Below, one piece after another: positions 1 to 3,873 of a stretch of DNA of 5,408 bases. This DNA is from Streptosporangiaceae bacterium (GTDB lineage: Bacteria > Actinomycetota > Actinomycetes > Streptosporangiales > Streptosporangiaceae), in contig JASHSZ010000003.1 of assembly GCA_030040815.1 (NCBI GenBank), forward strand, positions 1 to 5,408, written 5' to 3'. Under the pieces are notes generated by a model. The model saw nothing but the letters and a program-made list of their open reading frames with translations. It had not been told where the DNA came from and ran no database searches. How positions within the stretch are numbered: position 1 is the first letter of the stretch; every line of letters starts with the position of its first letter. A program made the position numbers and the translations under genes.

Positions 1-59
1 TGCGGCCCGAACGAGGCTGCGGCATCGGCGATCGCCGCGCTCGTCCCACCTCTAGTCAC
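1..59 (-). CDS. 5' end of an unrecognised protein-coding gene, cut by the left window edge
   Basis: Reading leftwards from a GTG at 59-57, the frame stays open to the window edge and gives VTRGGTSAAIADAAASFGP. After the first few codons (ACT, AGA, GGT), third positions are almost all G or C, as expected for a real gene in this genome; a softer start is common at 5' ends. There is no clear Shine-Dalgarno sequence. An in-frame GTG at 95-93 would add 12 residues. The gene lies about 90 bases downstream of selC on the same strand and could be co-transcribed with it. The position would suit selA, but the visible residues do not resemble the SelA N-terminus as I know it, so I assign no function. 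Only 19 codons are visible. Confidence 0.4.
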   Translation of the reverse strand, partial: MTRGGTSAAIADAAASFGP

Positions 60-91
60 CAGTGAGTCATCACAACGGAGATGATCATGTT

Positions 92-139
92 TCACCGGAT
101 CATCGGGAGCGCATCCGCCAGCCGCTGCAGCGTGTTCAC
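92..139 (-). CDS. possible 15-codon leader or small ORF between selC and the left-edge gene
   Basis: A short frame starts at GTG 139-137, ten bases after the selC discriminator base, and ends at TGA 94-92. It encodes VNTLQRLADALPMIR. Fourteen of its 15 sense codons end in G or C. Its stop shares the bases GTGA with the upstream alternative start (GTG 95-93) of the left-edge gene, which is the usual geometry of translational coupling. There is no visible Shine-Dalgarno sequence. In GC-rich DNA a frame this short can easily arise by chance, so this is a candidate only. It could instead be untranslated trailer of the selC transcript. Confidence 0.2.
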   Translation of the reverse strand: MNTLQRLADALPMIR

Positions 140-148
140 GCAGGTCAG

Positions 149-241
149 CGGAGGCGGACGGGAATCGAACCCGCCGGCGACGCGGAGCGCCGCCCACCGG
201 TTTTGAAGACCGGGGGGGCCACCAGGCACCCGCACGCCTCC
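149..241 (-). tRNA. selC: tRNA-Sec (selenocysteine tRNA, anticodon UCA)
   Basis: This 93-base RNA carries serine, later converted to selenocysteine, to in-frame UGA codons with the elongation factor SelB. Read on the minus strand, the acceptor arm pairs 241-235 with 156-150 (7 bp). The T arm is a 6-bp stem (175-170 with 162-157, one G-T pair) around the loop TTCGATT, giving the 13-bp acceptor plus T stack typical of bacterial tRNA-Sec. The anticodon stem CCGGT/ACCGG (213-209, 201-197) encloses the loop CTTCAAA, with anticodon TCA at 206-204. The long variable arm is an 8-bp hairpin at 194-176 with a TCC loop. The D arm has the core GCC-TGGT-GGC. The discriminator base is G (149), and no CCA is encoded after it. 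The UCA anticodon with the long extra arm excludes tRNA-Ser and suppressor tRNAs in practice. It is divergent from selD. Confidence 0.95.
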
Positions 242-289
242 GGGCCAGACGTTACCCGGCAGCCGAAGCGGCGGTGATCACTGGCCCGG
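240..289. repeat. 9-bp perfect inverted repeat in the selC-selD divergent spacer
   Basis: CCGGGCCAG at 240-248 is the exact reverse complement of CTGGCCCGG at 281-289. The arms are 41 bases apart centre to centre, close to four helical turns, and the 32 bases between them contain the selC -10 candidate and a small GCCG-AAG-CGGC hairpin (262-272). The left arm touches the first two bases of selC. It could be an operator for the divergent pair or a cruciform/hairpin structure. GC-rich arms of this size can also occur by chance. Confidence 0.4.
249..254 (-). promoter_or_regulatory. -10 element candidate for selC
   Basis: On the minus strand TAACGT (254-249) matches the actinobacterial TAnnnT consensus. 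It ends 7 bases before the mature tRNA 5' base at 241, so transcription could start at or very near the tRNA itself. No good -35 hexamer is seen at 16-18 bases; a TGATCA at 275-280 is about 20 bases away. Motif reading only. Confidence 0.45.
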
Positions 290-332
290 CGCGCGGCGCG
301 CGCTGCGGTCAGGCGCGCTTATGGCGGCGCGT

Positions 333-338
333 TAGATT
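333..338 (+). promoter_or_regulatory. -10 element candidate for a leaderless selD transcript
   Basis: TAGATT fits TAnnnT and ends 7 bases before the GTG at 346. That would place the transcription start on or next to the first base of the start codon. It stands out as a rare A/T-rich patch (TTAGATTGA) in a GC-rich region. There is no Shine-Dalgarno sequence upstream of the GTG, which also fits a leaderless message, a common form in actinobacteria. No convincing -35 is visible. Confidence 0.45.
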
Positions 339-345
339 GAGCCGT

Positions 346-1341
346 GTGACCAACCCCGCGGATTTCCGGCTCACTCAGTACGCGCACGGCGGCGGCTGCG
401 CGTGCAAGATTCCCCCAGGCGAGCTCGAGGAAACGGTGCGCGACCTGCTGCCGGACGGGCCAGCTACCGACCTGCTCGTGGGCGTCGAGCACGGTGACGA
501 CGGCGCCGTCGTGCGGGTGAGCCCAACCATGGCGATCGTAGTGACGGCCGATTTCTTCACCCCGGTGGTGGACGACGCCTACACGTTCGGGCGGATCGCC
601 GCCACCAACGCACTGTCCGACATCTACGCGATGGGCGGCGAGCCGCTCGTTGCCGTGAACCTGCTCGGCTGGCCGAGGGACACGCTGCCCGCCGACCTGG
701 CAAGGGAGGTGCTGCGCGGCGGTCTGGACGTGGGTCGCGCGGCCAGCTGCCACGTCGCCGGCGGCCACAGCATCGACGACCCCGAGCCGAAGTACGGCAT
801 GGCGGTCACCGGTATCGCCAACCCGGATGCGCTGCTGCGGATCGACGCGGGCAAGCCCGGCCTGCCGCTGAGCCTGACAAAGCCGCTCGGCATCGGCGTG
901 CTCAACTCCTGGCACAAGGCGACCGGTCAGGTCAGCGAGGCCGCCATCGAGGTAATGACGACGCTCAACGCGACCGCCAGTCGGCAGGCACTGGCCGCGG
1001 GGATCATGTGCGCGACGGACGTCACCGGGTTCGGCCTGCTCGGCCACTTGTTCAAGCTGGCCAGGGCCAGCGGCGTCACAGCGGTTATCGATCACGCGGC
1101 GGTGCCGTATATCGAGGGCGCGCGGGAGGTCGCACAGGCGGGATACATGCCCGGCGGCTCCAAGCGCAACCTCGACTGGGTGCGCCCGCACACCGACCCG
1201 GGTCCCGTCGACGAGGACGAACTGCTGCTGCTCGCGGACGCGCAGACGTCGGGCGGGCTGCTGATTGCGGGCGAGCTGCCCGGCGCGAAGGTGATTGGGG
1301 AGCTGATCCCGCGCGGCGAGGCCGTGCTCGTCATCCGGTGA
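346..1341 (+). CDS. selD: selenide, water dikinase (selenophosphate synthase), cysteine form
   Basis: This cytoplasmic enzyme makes selenophosphate from selenide and ATP, releasing AMP and phosphate. Selenophosphate is the selenium donor for Sec-tRNA synthesis and, in some species, for selenouridine in tRNA. The 331-residue product starts LTQYAHGGGCACK after a few residues. Cys18 and Lys21 match the catalytic Cys/Lys pair of E. coli SelD (17 and 20). The metal/ATP-site acidic residues follow with the same one-residue offset: GDDGAV (Asp51-52), TADFFTPVVDD (Asp69) and ATNALSDIYAMGG (Asp92). Later family motifs are AGGHSIDDPEPKYG, LTKPLGIGVL, CATDVTGFGLLGHL and DAQTSGGLL. The active-site codon is TGC, so no Sec recoding is needed to make it. 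GTG 346 is chosen because family similarity begins six codons later; an in-frame GTG at 274 would add 24 arginine-rich, non-conserved residues across the spacer. It is divergent from selC. Confidence 0.95.
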   Translation: MTNPADFRLTQYAHGGGCACKIPPGELEETVRDLLPDGPATDLLVGVEHGDDGAVVRVSPTMAIVVTADFFTPVVDDAYTFGRIAATNALSDIYAMGGEPLVAVNLLGWPRDTLPADLAREVLRGGLDVGRAASCHVAGGHSIDDPEPKYGMAVTGIANPDALLRIDAGKPGLPLSLTKPLGIGVLNSWHKATGQVSEAAIEVMTTLNATASRQALAAGIMCATDVTGFGLLGHLFKLARASGVTAVIDHAAVPYIEGAREVAQAGYMPGGSKRNLDWVRPHTDPGPVDEDELLLLADAQTSGGLLIAGELPGAKVIGELIPRGEAVLVIR

Positions 1342-1372
1342 CGCAGCGAGCCCGGCCAGCTCACGCCGGTAC

Positions 1373-1388
1373 GCCGCGAGCGCGCGGC
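1373..1388. terminator. GC-rich hairpin downstream of selD
   Basis: GCCGCG (1373-1378) and CGCGGC (1383-1388) form a perfect 6-bp stem around AGCG, about 30 bases after the selD stop. There is no T-run, so it is not a canonical intrinsic terminator, but U-less hairpins are common at actinobacterial gene ends. It is the first of a cluster of hairpins in the convergent spacer. Confidence 0.3.
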
Positions 1389-1399
1389 AGCCGCGAGAG

Positions 1400-1446
1400 T
1401 GACTGAACGCCTGGGTCGCGTTGCCCGGTTCGCGGGCGCGCAGTCA
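1400..1446. other. predicted three-way-junction structure at the convergent gene ends
   Basis: The outer arms TGACTG (1400-1405) and CAGTCA (1441-1446) are perfect complements. Between them are two adjacent hairpins: AACGC/GCGTT (1406-1410, 1418-1422) around a 7-base loop, and GCCCG/CGGGC (1423-1427, 1433-1437) around GTTCG. The right outer arm includes the stop codon of the dehydratase gene (TGA at 1446-1444, minus strand). It may work as a bidirectional terminator for selD and the dehydratase gene. It lacks most of a tRNA, so I do not call it one. Confidence 0.3.
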
Positions 1447-2403
1447 GGCAGCGACGATCGCGGCGAAGTCGGCCGCGGCGATGTTCCCGCCCGACAGCAC
1501 GACGGCCGTCTGGCCAGCGGCCCCGACGACGCCGGAGAGCAAAGCGGCGAGCGGCACCGCCCCGCTCGGCTCTACCACGATCTTCAGCCGCTCGAAGCAG
1601 AATCGCATCGCCTCGACAACCGCGTCCTCGGTCACCGTGACGACGTCCTTGAGCTGGCGCGAGTTCACCGCGAACGTCAGTTCTCCCGGCTCGGTCGCCC
1701 GCAGTCCGTCGGCGCGCGTGTCCGGCTCCGGAATCGTGACGCGGTGCCCGGCCCGCATCGACTGGGCGGTGTCGCTCGCGGCGGCTGGCTCGACGCCAAT
1801 CACCGATGCGCCCGGCAGCAGACCGGCGATCGCGGTTGACACCCCCGCAGCGAGCCCGCCGCCGCCAACCGGAACCAGCACGAGCTCGACGTCAGGTGCC
1901 TGCCCGGCCAACTCGACGCCGATGGTGCCCTGCCCGGCCATCACGTCGTAGTCGTCGAACGGCCGGATGAGCGTCAGCCCGCGGTCAGCGGCAATCGCCG
2001 CGGCCACGTCCTCGCGTGTCTCGGTGGCCGGGTCGTAGCGGCGCAGCTCCGCGCCGTAGCCTTCGATCGCGGCGAGCTTGGCCCGCGACCCGTCTGCCGG
2101 AACGACCACCACGGCGCTGATGCCGAGCAGCTTCGCGGCCAGCGCGACCGCGGCGCCGTGGTTGCCAGAGGAGAAGGCGACCACGCCCGCGTCCCGCTGC
2201 GCCTGATCGAGCACGCTGAGCCGGTTGTAGGCACCGCGGAACTTGAACGACCCGGTTCGCTGGAACAGCTCGGCCTTCAGCAGCACCGTCGCCCCGCAGC
2301 GCCGGTCGAGCGTCGCCGATGTCAGCACTGGCGTCCGGTGCGCGACACCGGCCAGCCGCGCCGCGGCCGCCAGCACGCGCTCCAGGGTCAGTTCGTCAGT
2401 CAC
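1444..2403 (-). CDS. PLP-dependent threonine/serine dehydratase, serine-racemase-like
   Basis: This fold-type II PLP enzyme of 319 residues most likely deaminates threonine and/or serine to the 2-oxo acid and ammonia. The PLP lysine is Lys54 in GSFKFRG. SSGNHGAAVALAA (78-90) is the catalytic/phosphate loop, GGGG (180-183) is the phosphate-binding tetraglycine turn, and VEPSGA (277-282) and LSGGN follow near the end. Glu205, Ala209 and Asp211 have the same spacing as the divalent-metal site of serine racemase, and both serines before GNH are kept. There is no C-terminal ACT-like regulatory domain, so it is unlike long biosynthetic IlvA and closer to catabolic TdcB, serine racemase or hydroxyaspartate ammonia-lyase. 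The start is GTG 2403, with GGGAAGG ten bases upstream as a plausible ribosome site. It is convergent with selD and divergent from the PRC-like gene. Exact substrate is not decidable from sequence. Confidence 0.88.
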   Translation of the reverse strand: MTDELTLERVLAAAARLAGVAHRTPVLTSATLDRRCGATVLLKAELFQRTGSFKFRGAYNRLSVLDQAQRDAGVVAFSSGNHGAAVALAAKLLGISAVVVVPADGSRAKLAAIEGYGAELRRYDPATETREDVAAAIAADRGLTLIRPFDDYDVMAGQGTIGVELAGQAPDVELVLVPVGGGGLAAGVSTAIAGLLPGASVIGVEPAAASDTAQSMRAGHRVTIPEPDTRADGLRATEPGELTFAVNSRQLKDVVTVTEDAVVEAMRFCFERLKIVVEPSGAVPLAALLSGVVGAAGQTAVVLSGGNIAAADFAAIVAA

Positions 2404-2411
2404 GATTGCAA

Positions 2412-2439
2412 GGCCTTCCCGTCCGCTTCCTGGCCTTCC
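2412..2439. repeat. tandem GGCCTTCC direct repeats, 20-base period, upstream of the dehydratase
   Basis: GGCCTTCC occurs at 2412-2419 and again at 2432-2439, spaced exactly 20 bases, about two helical turns. Both lie between the dehydratase start codon and its -10 candidate. The near copy overlaps the likely ribosome site. This could be a regulator site or a chance repeat. Confidence 0.3.
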
Positions 2440-2448
2440 ACCCTATAA
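2440..2448 (-). promoter_or_regulatory. -10 region candidate for the dehydratase gene
   Basis: On the minus strand this reads TTATAGGGT, containing TAGGGT (2445-2440), a TAnnnT match. It is the only A/T-rich patch upstream of the GTG at 2403 and would give a 5' leader of roughly 30 bases. No -35 is convincing. The patch is nearly symmetric (CCTATAAGG on the plus strand), so a plus-strand promoter cannot be excluded. Confidence 0.35.
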
Positions 2449-2494
2449 GGACGGAACAGGGTCGAGGTGGCGGCAGCCTGAGCAGCGTGCCCGG

Positions 2495-2503
2495 TGCTAG
2501 CCT
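2495..2503 (+). promoter_or_regulatory. extended -10 candidate for the PRC-like gene
   Basis: TGCTAGCCT fits the extended -10 pattern TGnTAnnnT. It would start transcription near 2510 and leave a leader of about 47 bases before ATG 2557. A -35 match is not apparent, which is tolerated for extended -10 promoters. Confidence 0.35.
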
Positions 2504-2556
2504 CCGTCGAAGCGACCTGGCGGTGGCGCGGGTCCATAGTCAAGGCGGGCGGCAGC

Positions 2557-2925
2557 ATGACGCAGGAACCAGACGACGAAGTCGTCTCATACGAGGCAGC
2601 CGTCCGGCACTCGCCGGTGCTCGCCAGCACCGGGGCGACCATTGGGCACCTCGAGCACGTACTCGAAGTGCCCGAACTCGACGTCTTCGACGGGATCGTG
2701 ATCTCGACCCAGCACGGCCTCCGGTTCATCGGCGCCGACCACGTGACGCGCATCACCCGGGCAGAGCTGTTCACCGACCTCGATGAGGCGCAGGCGGCAG
2801 AGCTTCCGGCGCCGAGCGGTCCGCCGGTCTACCACGTGGACGCGCTCCAGAACTCCGGCAACAGCATGCATGACGTGCTGGGCCGGTTCTTCGGGCGGCC
2901 GCACTGGGTCCGCGACCACGACTGA
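2557..2925 (+). CDS. small PRC-barrel-like protein of unknown role
   Basis: The product has 122 acidic residues, no signal peptide and no membrane segment. Residues of about 20-80 (ASTGATIGHLEHVLEVPELD, then DGIVISTQHGLRFIGADHV) have the pattern of PRC-barrel beta strands: a Gly turn, two hydrophobic strands, and a G-x-x-x-I-x-A-x-x-V step. This domain is found in photosystem H-subunits, RimM and many orphan actinobacterial proteins. The tail is a short linker (PAPSGPP) followed by MHDVLGRFFGRPHW, which could be an amphipathic helix. ATG 2557 is preferred: AAGGCGG lies about 10 bases upstream and the domain follows soon after. The frame stays open to an upstream start at 2494, but those 21 residues look unlike the protein. 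It appears monocistronic. The domain call rests on pattern only, and the function is unknown. Confidence 0.7.
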   Translation: MTQEPDDEVVSYEAAVRHSPVLASTGATIGHLEHVLEVPELDVFDGIVISTQHGLRFIGADHVTRITRAELFTDLDEAQAAELPAPSGPPVYHVDALQNSGNSMHDVLGRFFGRPHWVRDHD

Positions 2926-2936
2926 CGACCGCTCTC

Positions 2937-2957
2937 GGCCTGAGCAGGTGGCAGGCC
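2937..2957 (+). terminator. hairpin downstream of the PRC-like gene
   Basis: GGCCTG (2937-2942) pairs with CAGGCC (2952-2957) around a 9-base loop, 12 bases after the stop codon. No T-run follows. Plausible as a weak or factor-assisted terminator before the membrane-protein gene. Confidence 0.3.
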
Positions 2958-3002
2958 TCGGGCGAGCGTGACAGCAGGCGTCTCGTGCTTGCTGGGGGCA
3001 AT

Positions 3003-3008
3003 TAGCCT
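3003..3008 (+). promoter_or_regulatory. -10 candidate for the TSUP membrane-protein gene
   Basis: TAGCCT matches TAnnnT and is the same hexamer as in the promoter candidate of the PRC-like gene. It would start transcription near 3015, leaving a leader of about 18 bases without a Shine-Dalgarno sequence. No -35 is seen, so support is weak. Confidence 0.25.
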
Positions 3009-3032
3009 GTCATAGCTGCACTGCCAGCCTGG

Positions 3033-3845
3033 GTGATCATTACTGTCCTCGCCGTGCTGGGTTCTGGCTGGACTGAGCTGGTAGCGCTCGCCGCGGCGTT
3101 CGTGATCTCAGCGGTGTCGGCACCAGGGGGTGTCTCGGGAGCCGTGCTGCTGCTGCCGTTCCAGGTGAGCGTGTTGGGGACGCCGAGTCCGGCGGTGACT
3201 CCGACGAATCTGCTCTTTAACGTGGTGGCCACGCCGGGTGCCTTGTACCGCTACTGGCGGCAGGGCCAGACGGGCGGGAGGCTGGCTGCGGTCCTGATCG
3301 CGGGAACGCTGCCCGGAGTGGTCGCAGGGTCTTACATCCGGGTCAGGCTGCTGCCCGGGCCGCGCCTGTTCGACCTGGTTGTCGGGGCGGTCCTGCTGCC
3401 GCTCGGCTCCTGGCTGGCACTGACGCAGCCGACACACAACTCAGGGAGAAGCCGTTACGTTCGCCTGCCCTGGCCGGTTCTTGTGCTGCTCGCCTCGGCC
3501 GTGGGATGCGTGGGTGGCATCTACGGGATCGGCGGCGGGTCGATAATCGCACCCGTCTTGATCGGTGCTGGACGCCGGGCGGCTGACGTAGCTCCGGCGG
3601 CACTGGCGTCCACGCTCGTGACGTCGGTTGCCGGCGTCGTCACCTTCACGATTCTGGCCGCGCACACGCACGGTACGGTGGCGCCAAACTGGCCTACGGG
3701 CATCGCGCTGGGTGTCGGCGGCCTGCTCGGCTCGTACCTCGGCGCGCGGCTCCAGTCGCATCTGCCTGAACACCTCATTCGCCGGCTGCTCGGTGTGCTG
3801 GAGGTTGCGATCGGAATTCGGTTCCTGCTCGCGGGACTGCTCTGA
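3033..3845 (+). CDS. TSUP (TauE/SafE) family membrane transporter or permease
   Basis: This is a polytopic inner-membrane protein of 270 residues with about seven to eight hydrophobic segments (roughly 14-48, 83-102, 112-131, 147-178, 186-210, 219-240, 250-270). Two internally similar halves are visible: SAPGGVSGAVLLLPFQ with TPTNLLFN in the first, and IYGIGGGSIIAPVLI with APAALASTLVTSVAG in the second. The GIGGG-x-x-x-x-P signature and the halved layout are those of the TauE/SafE family. Members are linked to export or uptake of sulfite, sulfonates, sulfoacetate and other organic anions, but the substrate here cannot be read from sequence. The start is the first GTG after an in-frame stop at 3003-3005; no Shine-Dalgarno sequence is visible. 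It converges with the FAD enzyme, only 28 bases apart. A selenium link is possible from proximity to selD but unsupported, as two other genes lie between. Confidence 0.85.
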   Translation: MIITVLAVLGSGWTELVALAAAFVISAVSAPGGVSGAVLLLPFQVSVLGTPSPAVTPTNLLFNVVATPGALYRYWRQGQTGGRLAAVLIAGTLPGVVAGSYIRVRLLPGPRLFDLVVGAVLLPLGSWLALTQPTHNSGRSRYVRLPWPVLVLLASAVGCVGGIYGIGGGSIIAPVLIGAGRRAADVAPAALASTLVTSVAGVVTFTILAAHTHGTVAPNWPTGIALGVGGLLGSYLGARLQSHLPEHLIRRLLGVLEVAIGIRFLLAGLL

Positions 3846-3873
3846 CCGCCCCGCAGGCTCACCCGGTACCCGG

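Noticed and set aside
149..241. tRNA-Sec as a genomic island attachment site
   Set aside because: selC hosts islands in other bacteria, but no integrase, no second copy of the tRNA 3' end and no composition shift are visible here.
62..277. Plus-strand frame of 71 codons
   Set aside because: It runs antisense through the whole tRNA-Sec gene and has a composition unlike a protein (Arg, His and Pro rich).
274..345. Longer selD start at GTG 274
   Set aside because: The 24 added residues are not SelD-like and would cover the -10 candidate and part of the inverted repeat.
319..1191. Long minus-strand frame of 290 codons opposite selD
   Set aside because: Shadow frame of a clear SelD gene; Arg/His/Gly-rich with no recognisable motif. 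Long antisense frames are expected at this GC content.
1400..1446. tRNA or tRNA fragment, because of the 7-base loop and the GTTCG loop
   Set aside because: It has no acceptor stem of tRNA length, no D arm and no tRNA-like anticodon context.
3846..3873. Terminator between the TSUP gene and the FAD enzyme
   Set aside because: Only a short ACCCGGT direct repeat and a GGTACC palindrome are present; no stable hairpin or T-run.
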